From: Algoriphagus terrigena DSM 22685
GTDB taxonomy: Bacteria > Bacteroidota > Bacteroidia > Cytophagales > Cyclobacteriaceae
Length of the DNA: 64,000 bases
Reading direction: 5' to 3'
NCBI RefSeq assembly: GCF_000429445.1
Contig: NZ_AUBW01000026.1
Location: 1 to 64,000, forward strand
Positions 17,833 to 26,664 of the stretch are shown one piece after another. The position numbers and the translations under genes were made by a program. Positions within the stretch are counted from its first letter, which is position 1. Each line of letters starts with the position of its first letter. A model generated the notes under the pieces. It was not told the origin of the DNA. It ran no database searches and saw only the letters and a program-made list of their open reading frames with translations.

Positions 17833-18513
17833 ATGAAATATCTACTCGTTGGAGTTTGTCTCGCCGTTTTAAGTTTCTCGTGTCAGCCCGCTGTGGTAAA
17901 GGAGGAGACGGGGGAGACAAATAAGGAATTTGATCAGGAATTGGCGGCCGAACTGTCGGCGATGAAGAAAGTCGATCAGATCGCCGCTTTTGTCCAACAG
18001 GGAGAATACAAAACTTGGAGTCGCGAGAGATGGGAATCCTTCAAAGACAGTGTGTTTACAACGCATCAAAAGCGCCTTGAAGAGATATTTGAGGAAAGCG
18101 GATTTCCCGGTTATGACCTGGTCGGAAAGGACGGATCGACGGATTTTTGGTTGATGGTTCAGCATTCAGATCACGTTCCGGATTTTCAAGCGAAGGTGCT
18201 TAGCCAAATGAAAGCGCAGGTGGACAAGGGTAACGCTGATCCGGCTAACTACGGGTTGCTGGTGGATCGAGTCAATCTCAACACAGGCAAACCTCAGATT
18301 TACGGCACTCAGGTGGCCTATCGCGACGGAATTTGCCAAGCCTATTCCCGGGATCTTGCTGACAGCGCAAATGTAAATCAGCGCAGAGAGTCTATCGGGC
18401 TACCGCCGCTTGAGGAATATCTAAACCAGATGTCCGAGATGCACTTCGAAATCAATAAAGCAGTATTTCTTGGAGAAGGTATCACGGGGCCAACGCTCTA
18501 CGAGTTGAAATGA
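17833..18513 (+). CDS. DUF6624-type lipoprotein
   Basis: A 226-residue protein with a lipoprotein signal (MKYLLVGVCLAVLSFSC, lipobox SFSC). The mature part matches the DUF6624 pattern: LSAMKKVDQ near the start, a helix ending HQKRLEEIFEESGFPGYDLVG, the FWLMVQHSDHVPDFQ motif, and NYGLLVDRVNLNTGKPQIYGTQ. Function of the family is unknown. A good -7-like element (TATTTTTG at 17805-17812) lies 20 bases upstream of the start, without a matching -33 box. Confidence 0.75.
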   Translation: MKYLLVGVCLAVLSFSCQPAVVKEETGETNKEFDQELAAELSAMKKVDQIAAFVQQGEYKTWSRERWESFKDSVFTTHQKRLEEIFEESGFPGYDLVGKDGSTDFWLMVQHSDHVPDFQAKVLSQMKAQVDKGNADPANYGLLVDRVNLNTGKPQIYGTQVAYRDGICQAYSRDLADSANVNQRRESIGLPPLEEYLNQMSEMHFEINKAVFLGEGITGPTLYELK

Positions 18514-18670
18514 TTTGTTTTAGATACGATCTCGATATTTTAACCACTCATATTTTCAAGAAGAAGGTATTCCAGTATGGTCGCCTCGACGATAGGAGAG
18601 GTCTGATCGTCACAACTACTCCACATTATAAGATTTTTCCCTACGGTCGAAATGATTCTTCGACCACCGA

Positions 18671-19186
18671 TCACTGCGACTGCCCACTGGAAACTGTCAA
18701 AACCGCTTCCTGTACCAGATCCTGCTCAAAGCCCTTTGCCATCAGGTAGCTGATCACTTTGTAGCGTTTCTTGAACGGTTCTTTCTCCACGGTCTTCTCC
18801 CATTTTTTCTCGGCTTGATTTAACAGCTCATCGTAGTATTCTTCCGGATCGATCTCCGAAAGCCCCAATCGAACACACGCTGGGCTGATCTGCCTGAGCT
18901 TGAGCTCTCTGGTGATCCGAGTTCGGCCCCAGTGCCTCAACCGAAACTTGCCCCGGGCAAAAGATCTCGCAAATCGCTCCTCATTCAAAAAATCGGACAA
19001 AATCATCTCACTGATCATTTCTTCGGCGGAATCGCCTTTGATGCCTTTTTCGTAAAGTTTCCGCCGGACTTCCCACTGACATCGCTCTTGATAAGCACAA
19101 TAGGTTTCTAGTTTCCCCCTTGCTTCCTCGACTGACCAGTACTTTTTTGGAGCATGATCCGGGTTATTTGTTCCCCAACTGGACAT
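18671..19186 (-). CDS. recX: Regulatory protein RecX
   Basis: RecX modulates RecA filaments. Start ATG 19186 is preferred: the frame stays open to 19258 but that would overlap the start of divergent tpiA. The resulting 171-residue protein shows the three-helix RecX repeats: VEEARGKLETYCAYQERCQWEVRRKLYEKG, then ISEMILSDFLNEERFARSFARGKFRLRHWGRTRI, and the C-terminal KRYKVISYLMAKGFEQDLVQEAV. It is shorter than many RecX proteins but complete for the Bacteroidota form. It is divergent from tpiA, with about 70 bp between them. Confidence 0.88.
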   Translation of the reverse strand: MSSWGTNNPDHAPKKYWSVEEARGKLETYCAYQERCQWEVRRKLYEKGIKGDSAEEMISEMILSDFLNEERFARSFARGKFRLRHWGRTRITRELKLRQISPACVRLGLSEIDPEEYYDELLNQAEKKWEKTVEKEPFKKRYKVISYLMAKGFEQDLVQEAVLTVSSGQSQ

Positions 19187-19187
19187 T

Positions 19188-19216
19188 TTTGGTAATTTTA
19201 AGGCAAAATACCCTTG
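19188..19216 (+). promoter_or_regulatory. Putative tpiA promoter
   Basis: TTTG at 19188-19191, a 17-bp spacer, then TACCCTTG at 19209-19216 (one mismatch to TAnnTTTG), 40 bases upstream of the tpiA start and in the recX-tpiA divergent gap. Confidence 0.35.
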
Positions 19217-19256
19217 CTTACTCTTTTTTTCAAACTCCACAAATTTTAATCCCCTC

Positions 19257-20018
19257 ATGAGAAAGAAAATCGTTGCTGGTAACTGGAAGATGAATATGAC
19301 CTTTGACGAAGGTCAAAAACTCACTTCTGAGATCGTAAACATGTACAAGGACGAAGCTGTAAAGGACGTCATCGCTGTGCTTAACCCTCCTTTTCCACAT
19401 ATTTTTCCTGTAAAAAAACTGATCGGCGATACCAAAGGAATCGCCTTGGGTGCTCAAAACTGCTCAGACAAAAACGGAGGTGCCTATACGGGCGAAGTCT
19501 CAGCCAAAATCTTGGCTTCATTTGGTGTGCAGTATGTGATCTTGGGTCATTCGGAACGCAGAGAATATTTCAAAGAAAACAATGAACTGCTTGCCGAAAA
19601 AGTGAAGACTGCGCTCGCTCATGGCCTGACACCGATCTTCTGCTGCGGAGAATCTCTGGAAATCCGAACTGCCGGCACGCACGAATCCAATGTGAAATTC
19701 CAGCTGACACAAAGTCTTTTTGACCTCTCTCCTGAGGATTTTTCCAAAGTGGTGATCGCCTACGAACCCATCTGGGCAATCGGCACCGGTAAAACCGCCA
19801 CAGCTGACGAAGCTCAGGAAATGCATGCCGCGCTGAGAAGACACATCTCCACCAAATTCGGAAAAGAAATCGCAGCGGAGACGTCGATTCTCTACGGAGG
19901 AAGTGCCAATCCAGGCAACGCCAAGGAGCTTTTCTCCAAGCCGGATGTCGACGGGGGCCTGATCGGCGGAGCATCGCTGAAGTCCAGAGACTTCCTGGAT
20001 ATTATCAAATCATTCTAA
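19257..20018 (+). CDS. tpiA: Triosephosphate isomerase
   Basis: Interconverts dihydroxyacetone phosphate and glyceraldehyde 3-phosphate in glycolysis and gluconeogenesis. The 253-residue protein has the expected length. Active-site residues are visible: Lys11 in GNWKMN, His98 in ILGHSERR and the base Glu170 in YEPIWAIGTGKTA, followed by the mobile loop; the phosphate site YGGSANPGN and GGASL are near the end. It is followed after six bases by prmA, so the two are probably co-transcribed. Confidence 0.97.
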   Translation: MRKKIVAGNWKMNMTFDEGQKLTSEIVNMYKDEAVKDVIAVLNPPFPHIFPVKKLIGDTKGIALGAQNCSDKNGGAYTGEVSAKILASFGVQYVILGHSERREYFKENNELLAEKVKTALAHGLTPIFCCGESLEIRTAGTHESNVKFQLTQSLFDLSPEDFSKVVIAYEPIWAIGTGKTATADEAQEMHAALRRHISTKFGKEIAAETSILYGGSANPGNAKELFSKPDVDGGLIGGASLKSRDFLDIIKSF

Positions 20019-20024
20019 GTTTTC

Positions 20025-20852
20025 ATGGATTACCTGGAGTTTAAGATCGAATGCCTGGAAGAATTCCGGGAAATCCTAATCGCCGAATTGGCCGAAATTG
20101 GCTTCGATTCCTTCCTCGAGACCGAGGAGGGAATTGACGCTTATGCGTCTGAAGCCGATTTTGACCGGGAGAGATTCGACGAACTAATAGCGGGCTATCA
20201 GGAAGTCGCCCAAATCACCCTGACTGAGGCTGTGATGCCCAAAGTCAACTGGAACGAGGAATGGGAAAAGAATTACGACCCGATTGAAGTGGAGGATCTG
20301 GTGTACGTCAGGGCGTCATTTCACGAACCAAAGTCCGGTTTCAAACACGAAATCGTCATCAATCCGAAGATGTCCTTTGGCACCGGTCACCATGCCACGA
20401 CATTCCAGATGCTCAGACACCAGGGTGAGATTGATCATGCCGGGAAAAGAGTACTGGACGTCGGTTCCGGGACCGGAATTCTTGCAATCATGGCCCATTT
20501 GCTTGGAGCCGGTGAAGTAGAAGCCTTTGACATCGACGACTGGTGCGTGGATAACGGCAACGAAAACTTTGACCTGAACGGACTCCAAACCCGTATGGGA
20601 TTGGGCACGATCAGACAGGTCAATCCGATGGGAACTTTCGAGATCGTCCTGGCCAATATCAATAAAAACGTGCTGCTCGACGAGATGGAAATCTACGCTG
20701 GGCTGTTGCCTTCCCGAGGGTTTTTGTTACTGAGCGGATTTTACACCGAAGACATCGTGGACTTGGTGGAAGCCGCTCGACCACTGGGATTGGAGTTGAT
20801 AAAGCAATCATCCAAAGACAATTGGGCCGCACTTATCTTGCAGAAGGACTAA
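20025..20852 (+). CDS. prmA: Ribosomal protein L11 methyltransferase
   Basis: Methylates ribosomal protein L11 using S-adenosylmethionine. The 275-residue protein has the PrmA architecture: an N-terminal L11-recognition domain (about 1-95), then the methyltransferase domain with NPKMSFGTGHHATT, SAM motif I VLDVGSGTGILAI, the acidic DIDDW loop and the NINKNVLLDEM motif. Spacing to tpiA is six bases, and the next small gene begins one base after its stop. Confidence 0.95.
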   Translation: MDYLEFKIECLEEFREILIAELAEIGFDSFLETEEGIDAYASEADFDRERFDELIAGYQEVAQITLTEAVMPKVNWNEEWEKNYDPIEVEDLVYVRASFHEPKSGFKHEIVINPKMSFGTGHHATTFQMLRHQGEIDHAGKRVLDVGSGTGILAIMAHLLGAGEVEAFDIDDWCVDNGNENFDLNGLQTRMGLGTIRQVNPMGTFEIVLANINKNVLLDEMEIYAGLLPSRGFLLLSGFYTEDIVDLVEAARPLGLELIKQSSKDNWAALILQKD

Positions 20853-20853
20853 A

Positions 20854-21054
20854 ATGACAGAGCTCTACATCTACGCAGTTCTCTTTTTAGTTTTGTTGGG
20901 GCATTGCCTTTTGGCGGGAAAAATGTACCGGACCATTCACGAGGATGAAGCGCTGACGCTGTCGGAGAAAAACTTTTGGAAACTGAGAGCCTTGATCTTT
21001 CCAGGTTTATTTTGGTTTTATTATCAGGGGGAAAAAAAGCGACGAAAATCGTAG
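20854..21054 (+). CDS. Small membrane protein
   Basis: A 66-residue protein starting one base after the prmA stop. It has one N-terminal membrane helix (about residues 4-22, YIYAVLFLVLLGHCLLAG) and a second aromatic-rich hydrophobic stretch near 46-58 (ALIFPGLFWFYY), ending in a basic KKRRKS tail. No family is recognised. Tight coupling to prmA supports it being a real gene. Confidence 0.6.
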   Translation: MTELYIYAVLFLVLLGHCLLAGKMYRTIHEDEALTLSEKNFWKLRALIFPGLFWFYYQGEKKRRKS

Positions 21055-21152
21055 CTGTAGAAACTTTTAGGCATTAAAGTTCGCTTAAAGTCTATCACCC
21101 AATCATTTCACAAGAGGATCTCGATCCCCTTTATCTTTTGTAAAACAACCCC

Positions 21153-22877
21153 ATGGAGTACGTCTGGAGACAAAAACCCAAAGCCTCGCAATCAGCCATC
21201 GAACGGCTCGGTAAGGAGATCAATGTGAATCCTACCTTGGCCAACATGCTGATCAACCGAGAGGTGGAGAGTTTTGAGCAAGCCAAAGACTACTTCCGTC
21301 CGGTCCTTAGTCAGCTGCATGATCCATTTCTGATGCAGGACATGGAAGCAGCGGTCAACCGGATCGAGCAAGCCGTGCTGCGTCAGGAGCGAATCATGGT
21401 CTATGGAGATTATGACGTGGACGGCACGACGGCTGTAGCGCTCATGTACAGTTTCTTGAAAGGCTTTTATCCAAACGTTGAATTTTATATTCCTGACCGA
21501 TACAAGGAAGGGTACGGCATATCGGAGCGGGGAGTGAGGTTTGCTGCCGAAAATGGCATCAAGCTGATCATTGCACTGGATTGCGGTATCAAGGCGATTG
21601 AGAAAGTCGCGCTTGCGTCCGAGCTTGGCGTGGATTTTATCATCTGCGATCACCACACGCCGGGAGATGAATTACCTGCTGCCATCGCGGTGCTGGACGC
21701 CAAAAGAGCGGACTGCAACTATCCCTACAAAGAATTGAGCGGTTGCGGGGTGGGCTTCAAACTAATCCAAGCATACGCCAAAAGGCATGGGATGGAGGAG
21801 TCAACATTGTATGGCTATCTCGATCTGGTAGTGGTCAGTATCGCAGCTGATATTGTTCCCATTTCGGGAGAAAACAGGATCTTGGCCTACTATGGCCTGG
21901 ACCGCATCAACAATATTCCAAGGCCGGGATTGAAAGCACTGATCCTGCAAGCCAAGGTTGAAAAGGATATCCAGATCTCGGACATCGTCTTTAAAATTGG
22001 TCCCAGGATTAACGCTTCCGGACGTCTCGAACATGCCAAGGCCTCTGTCGAACTGCTGATCGCGCCCAACCTCGATGAGGCCATCGAGCGCGCCAAACTG
22101 GTGGATGAGGTCAACTCGACCCGACGCAATTTTGATGAGAATATCACCAAAGAGGCCTTTGAGATGCTGTTGGAGATGGAGGAGAAGGCGGAATGGAAGT
22201 CCACCGTGCTTTTCAAAAACGATTGGCACAAGGGAGTAATAGGCATCGTGGCTAGCCGCTGCATCGAGAAATATTACCGCCCGACAATCATCCTCACCGA
22301 GTCTAACGGTAAAGCCACCGGCAGTGCCCGCTCCGTCGTGGACTTTGACATCTACGAGGCAATTGCGGAATGTGCCGACCTGCTGGATCAGTTTGGAGGA
22401 CATAAATATGCCGCTGGTTTGACGCTTTCGGTCGAGAATGTGCCGGCTTTTCAGAAGAAATTTGAAAAAGTGGTGCACAGCCGGATCGAAGAAGTTCACC
22501 GCAAGCCAGTGATCGAGATCGACGATGTGCTGCTTCTAGATCAGATTAATTACAAATTCCACAGCATCCTGAAGCAGATGGCACCCTTCGGTCCGGGCAA
22601 TACCGAGCCGGTGTTCCGAATCTCCAATGTCTATGCGGACGAAGTTACGGTTCTGAAAGACAAGCATTTGCGGTTCAAGATCGTGCAGGATGGGCAGGTG
22701 ACCACGCCCGTTTGTCTGGGATTTGGCATGGCCGACCGCGCCAAAGATCCCGATCTGACGACAGTCAATATGCTTCGCGGCAAGATGCGATTTGACATCG
22801 TCGCCGAAATGCGGGAGAATTTTTTCCGCGACAAAAGTAGCTTGCAACTCTACGTGAAAGACATCAAATTTGACTGA
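21153..22877 (+). CDS. recJ: Single-stranded-DNA-specific exonuclease RecJ
   Basis: A 574-residue DHH-superfamily 5'-3' exonuclease acting in recombination and repair. Manganese-binding motifs are clear: DYDVDG at residues 86-91, the ALDCG motif near 141, and CDHH at 165-168 in ICDHHTPG, with further GRLEHA and the DHHA1 motif GSARSV in the second half. An OB fold follows. The length is typical. The stop is one base from the lptB start, so recJ leads an operon with lptB and a GH3-family gene. Confidence 0.95.
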   Translation: MEYVWRQKPKASQSAIERLGKEINVNPTLANMLINREVESFEQAKDYFRPVLSQLHDPFLMQDMEAAVNRIEQAVLRQERIMVYGDYDVDGTTAVALMYSFLKGFYPNVEFYIPDRYKEGYGISERGVRFAAENGIKLIIALDCGIKAIEKVALASELGVDFIICDHHTPGDELPAAIAVLDAKRADCNYPYKELSGCGVGFKLIQAYAKRHGMEESTLYGYLDLVVVSIAADIVPISGENRILAYYGLDRINNIPRPGLKALILQAKVEKDIQISDIVFKIGPRINASGRLEHAKASVELLIAPNLDEAIERAKLVDEVNSTRRNFDENITKEAFEMLLEMEEKAEWKSTVLFKNDWHKGVIGIVASRCIEKYYRPTIILTESNGKATGSARSVVDFDIYEAIAECADLLDQFGGHKYAAGLTLSVENVPAFQKKFEKVVHSRIEEVHRKPVIEIDDVLLLDQINYKFHSILKQMAPFGPGNTEPVFRISNVYADEVTVLKDKHLRFKIVQDGQVTTPVCLGFGMADRAKDPDLTTVNMLRGKMRFDIVAEMRENFFRDKSSLQLYVKDIKFD

Positions 22878-22878
22878 T

Positions 22879-23616
22879 ATGATGCTTCGTGCCGAACACT
22901 TAGTCAAGATCTATAAAGGCCGCCGGGTGGTCAATGATATCTCCGTGCAGGTTGAGCAGGGTGAAATCGTCGGACTCCTAGGACCAAACGGTGCCGGAAA
23001 GACGACCTCGTTCTACATGATTGTGGGGCTGATCCAGCCCAACGAAGGCAAGATTTTCCTCGAAAACGAACCCATCACCAGCCTTCCAATGTACAAGCGT
23101 GCGAAGTTGGGGATCGGATATCTGGCGCAGGAGGCGTCGGTTTTCAGGAAACTCTCCGTGGAAGAAAACATCCTGGCAGTGCTGGAGATGACCAAATTGC
23201 CCAAGGCAGCCCAAAAGGAGAAGATGGAAAGTCTGATGGAAGAGTTCAGCTTGACACACGTGCGGAAAAACCTCGGGATGGTGCTGTCTGGAGGCGAGAG
23301 ACGCCGAACTGAGATTGCCAGAGCCTTGGCTGTGGACCCCAAATTCGTCCTGTTGGACGAGCCCTTCGCCGGAGTGGATCCGATCGCTGTGGAAGAGATC
23401 CAGACCATCGTCGCCAAGCTCAAGACCAAAAATATCGGCATCCTGATCACCGATCACAATGTCAACGAGACCCTTTCCATCACCGACCGCGCTTACCTGA
23501 TGTTTGAAGGCAAGCTGCTCAAGGCTGGCACCGCCGAGGAACTTGCCGCTGATGAGCAAGTGCGAAAAGTATATTTGGGAAGTAATTTTGAGCTGAAACG
23601 CAAAGTCTTCAACTAG
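22879..23616 (+). CDS. lptB: LPS export ABC transporter ATPase LptB
   Basis: ATP-binding subunit of the Lpt system that moves lipopolysaccharide to the outer membrane. The start at ATG 22879 follows the recJ stop by one base; a TTG at 22870 inside recJ is unlikely. The 245-residue protein has Walker [10 protein letters not shown], the LptB-typical signature [15 protein letters not shown], Walker [12 protein letters not shown] and the His switch DHNVNET. The stop TAG shares its last base with the GTG start of the next gene. Confidence 0.93.
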   Translation: MMLRAEHLVKIYKGRRVVNDISVQVEQGEIVGLLGPNGAGKTTSFYMIVGLIQPNEGKIFLENEPITSLPMYKRAKLGIGYLAQEASVFRKLSVEENILAVLEMTKLPKAAQKEKMESLMEEFSLTHVRKNLGMVLSGGERRRTEIARALAVDPKFVLLDEPFAGVDPIAVEEIQTIVAKLKTKNIGILITDHNVNETLSITDRAYLMFEGKLLKAGTAEELAADEQVRKVYLGSNFELKRKVFN

Positions 23617-25139
23617 TGGAAGTGATCAACAGTTTTTTGACCTGGATCTTCAAAAACCGGTTAGGTCAGATCGAGAATTTTAAGCAAAACCCCATTCCAG
23701 TCCAGGAAGCGACTTTTCGGGAGCTGATCCAATCCGGAAAAGGGACGGAGTTTGGCGAAGAATTCGGCTTCGAATCGATCAAGTCCTATGCTGATTTCGC
23801 AGGCAGAGTTCCGGTGTTCGACTACGAATCCTCCAAGCCCTACTTTGAGAAGACCATGCAGGGCCGGCAAAATGTCATCTGGAATACCGAGATCGAGTGG
23901 TTTTCCAAATCCTCCGGCACTACAGGCAGCCGCAGCAAATACATTCCCGTATCAGAGCAAAGCTTGGAAGAATGCCACTACAAAGGGGGCAAAGACATGC
24001 TCTCGCTGTACATCTCCAACTACCCCGACACCAAGCTGTTCACCGGCAAAAGTCTCACGATCGGCGGGACGCTGGAGAAAAACCCGCTCAATCCGGAGGG
24101 AACCGCCAAAGCTGGTGACGTCTCTGCGGTCATCATGCAAAACCTGCCGCTTTGGGTTCAGTTTGCCAGAACTCCCAGCTTGGAAACTGCCCTGATGGCT
24201 GACTGGGAAGCCAAGATTGAGAAGATGGCCCGTGAGACGATGAACGAAAATGTGACGAGCATCGCAGGAGTTCCTACTTGGACGATTGTACTGTTGAGAA
24301 GAATTCTCGAGCTGAAAAAGGCAAAAAACATCCTGGAAGTTTGGCCCAACCTGGAAGTCTTTTTCCACGGGGCGGTGGCTTTTGGCCCGTATCGCAGTCT
24401 CTTCTGGGAGCTGATTCCTTCAGATAAGATGCACTACATGGAGACCTATAATGCCTCCGAGGGATTTTTTGGCATTCAGGACCAGCCTGATTCTGATGAG
24501 CTCTTGCTCCTGTTGGACTACGGGATTTTCTATGAATTCATTCCTATGGAGGAGTGGGAAACGGAATGGCCGAAGGTCGTCCCACTTCAGGATGTGGAGG
24601 TGGGTAAAAACTACGCCGTGGTGATCTCCACCAACGGCGGACTCTGGCGCTACAAGATCGGCGACACGATCAAGTTTACCTCGACCTTGCCCTATCGCTT
24701 CCGCATCTCTGGGCGTACGAAACATTTTATCAACGCTTTTGGCGAAGAAGTAATCGTGGAGAATGCCGAAGCGGCTGTCCAGTTCGCTGCCGAAGAAACC
24801 CATGCGACCATCAACAATTTCACCGCAGCTCCGGTTTATTTCGAGGGAAACGGATCCAATGGCGCGCATGAATGGGTGATTGAATTTCAAAAAGCTCCGG
24901 AAAGTCTCGACGAGTTTACCCGGCTTTTAGACCAAAAACTCCGTCAGGTCAATTCCGACTATGACGCGAAGCGGTACAAAGACATCGCGCTGAAGATGCC
25001 CATCGTCCATCAAGCCAATCAGGGTCTTTTTGAGGCTTGGCTGGGCAAGAAAGGCAAATTGGGCGGACAGCATAAGGTGCCGCGACTTTCCAATACGCGG
25101 GAATATCTGGAAGAAATTTTGGAGATGATGAAGGGATAG
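23616..25139 (+). CDS. GH3 family protein (acyl-adenylate-forming fold)
   Basis: A 507-residue protein of the GH3 family, named after plant auxin-responsive amido synthetases. The GTG start overlaps the lptB stop by one base. Landmarks are the ATP motif SSGTTGSRSKYIP near residues 95-107, YNASEGFFG in the middle (the second adenylation motif) and WRYKIGDTIKFTS. GH3 enzymes adenylate a carboxylic acid and join it to an amine. The bacterial substrate is unknown; its fixed place behind lptB suggests a role linked to the cell envelope, which is inference. Confidence 0.9.
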   Translation: MEVINSFLTWIFKNRLGQIENFKQNPIPVQEATFRELIQSGKGTEFGEEFGFESIKSYADFAGRVPVFDYESSKPYFEKTMQGRQNVIWNTEIEWFSKSSGTTGSRSKYIPVSEQSLEECHYKGGKDMLSLYISNYPDTKLFTGKSLTIGGTLEKNPLNPEGTAKAGDVSAVIMQNLPLWVQFARTPSLETALMADWEAKIEKMARETMNENVTSIAGVPTWTIVLLRRILELKKAKNILEVWPNLEVFFHGAVAFGPYRSLFWELIPSDKMHYMETYNASEGFFGIQDQPDSDELLLLLDYGIFYEFIPMEEWETEWPKVVPLQDVEVGKNYAVVISTNGGLWRYKIGDTIKFTSTLPYRFRISGRTKHFINAFGEEVIVENAEAAVQFAAEETHATINNFTAAPVYFEGNGSNGAHEWVIEFQKAPESLDEFTRLLDQKLRQVNSDYDAKRYKDIALKMPIVHQANQGLFEAWLGKKGKLGGQHKVPRLSNTREYLEEILEMMKG

Positions 25140-25143
25140 TTAA

Positions 25144-25641
25144 ATGAAATCTATCTGCCTTTTGCTTTTCGCCTTCGTTATCCACTTCCAATCATCGGCC
25201 TGTGAATGTGTTATTCTCGCCGGATCTCTCCAAGATCACTCAAAGAGATACGATTACATATTTTTTGCAGAAGTAGAATCCTTGGTGGATAGTCAAGTCG
25301 AAGGCTTTGAAAATACGATTTATCTTTCCTCCGATTCGACCTATTACAAAAAGGGAGGGTATCATCCCCAGTTGCGGGTTTTGGAGGTTTTCAAAGGGAA
25401 AGTGAAAAAGAAAATGACTGGCGAATACCTGCTTATGGACAATGGTTGGTCTATTGATTCAGAATATTTTCAGCCCGGTCAGCTTATGCTGATTTTTGGT
25501 TCAGCAGGGCAAAATGGAGGTATTGCGACTAGTAGTTGCGCTTCCAATTGGACATTTGAATCTCTGGAAGACTTCAACCTCAAGAAAAAGGAAATTCGAA
25601 AAGCCACTCGAAGAAAGTTCTTAGGGATTTCCCTCGGCTGA
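25144..25641 (+). CDS. Secreted protein with a TIMP/NTR-like domain
   Basis: A 165-residue protein with a short signal peptide (MKSICLLLFAFVIHFQSSA) after which the mature chain begins with Cys-x-Cys (CECVI). A Cys-x-Cys start followed by DYIFFAEVES, the VLEVFKGKV strand and late cysteines is the pattern of netrin/TIMP-like (NTR) domains, where the two N-terminal cysteines form disulfides. It starts four bases after the GH3 gene and may be the last gene of that operon. Domain assignment is by pattern only. Confidence 0.6.
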   Translation: MKSICLLLFAFVIHFQSSACECVILAGSLQDHSKRYDYIFFAEVESLVDSQVEGFENTIYLSSDSTYYKKGGYHPQLRVLEVFKGKVKKKMTGEYLLMDNGWSIDSEYFQPGQLMLIFGSAGQNGGIATSSCASNWTFESLEDFNLKKKEIRKATRRKFLGISLG

Positions 25642-25678
25642 TCTTACCTTTTGGGCTGAAGTTTCCGTTTCTTGCCCC

Positions 25679-26617
25679 ATGTCCAAGCCCCATCTCATCC
25701 TCATTTATACACTTCTGACGGCAAGTCTGGTATTGGCGGCGCTCGCCTACTGGAAGGCACCTTTGCCAAGTACGACCACCGAATACATCGCGGTCGAACC
25801 CGTGGATATGCCTCCGCAGATGTCGTTTCGGGATTCTATCCGTCTGTTTGACATCCCAAAGGATCTGGATTTTGCAGGAGAAAAAGTACCGCTGGAGAAC
25901 GGTGATATCCTGGAGCGCCTAGAGCGGGAGATCTATGTCAACGCTTACTGGGAGTCCAACATGATCTTACTGCTAAAGCGATCCGCGAAATACCTTCCGG
26001 AGATCGAGCGGATGCTGAAGGAAAACGGCATTCCGGATGATTTTAAATATCTGGCTATCGCTGAAAGTGCGCTGATGAATGTAGGTTCCCCGGCCGGTGC
26101 CAGAGGGTTTTGGCAGATCTTGGAATCTACCGGCAAGGAATATGGCCTGGAAATATCCAAAGATGTGGACGAGCGCTACCATTTCGAAAAGTCCACATTG
26201 GCAGCTGCGAAGTATTTTAAGAAAGCCCACGCAAAATTCGGCGACTGGACCGCGGTCGCAGCAAGCTACAATATGGGCCAGACGGGCTTTAGTAAAAGAC
26301 AGCAGGAGCAACTGCACCGGAATTTTTACGAGATGTACCTCAATGACGAGACCAGCCGATATCTTTTTAGGATACTTGCATTCAAGGTAATCTTCGAAAA
26401 TCCAGGATCCTTTGGCTATCATCTCCGGCCAAGCGATTATTACAAAAATCCCCCACTGAAATCAATCCGAGTGGATTCTGATATCAAAGACCTTCCCAAG
26501 TGGGCCAAGGATCACGGCAGTTCCTACAAGGAGCTGAAGCTCTACAATCCCTGGCTGAGAGAACGTGATCTGAATGTCAAGCGAGGGAAAACTTACGAAA
26601 TTCAATTGCCGGAATAG
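25679..26617 (+). CDS. Lytic transglycosylase with SLT domain
   Basis: Cleaves peptidoglycan glycan strands without hydrolysis. The 312-residue protein has an N-terminal signal anchor (about residues 4-24). The SLT domain (about 105-230) carries the catalytic Glu in YLAIAESALMN, the GARGFWQIL motif and the AAASYNMGQTG motif typical of the MltD/Slt group. The C-terminus (YKELKLYNPWLRERDLNVKRGKTYEIQLP) looks like one LysM-like glycan-binding unit. It is transcribed after the TIMP-like gene, with a 37-base gap. Confidence 0.9.
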   Translation: MSKPHLILIYTLLTASLVLAALAYWKAPLPSTTTEYIAVEPVDMPPQMSFRDSIRLFDIPKDLDFAGEKVPLENGDILERLEREIYVNAYWESNMILLLKRSAKYLPEIERMLKENGIPDDFKYLAIAESALMNVGSPAGARGFWQILESTGKEYGLEISKDVDERYHFEKSTLAAAKYFKKAHAKFGDWTAVAASYNMGQTGFSKRQQEQLHRNFYEMYLNDETSRYLFRILAFKVIFENPGSFGYHLRPSDYYKNPPLKSIRVDSDIKDLPKWAKDHGSSYKELKLYNPWLRERDLNVKRGKTYEIQLPE

Positions 26618-26664
26618 CTATTTCCGGTATTTTCGACAAAACTACCACGAACCTTTTGAACCCA

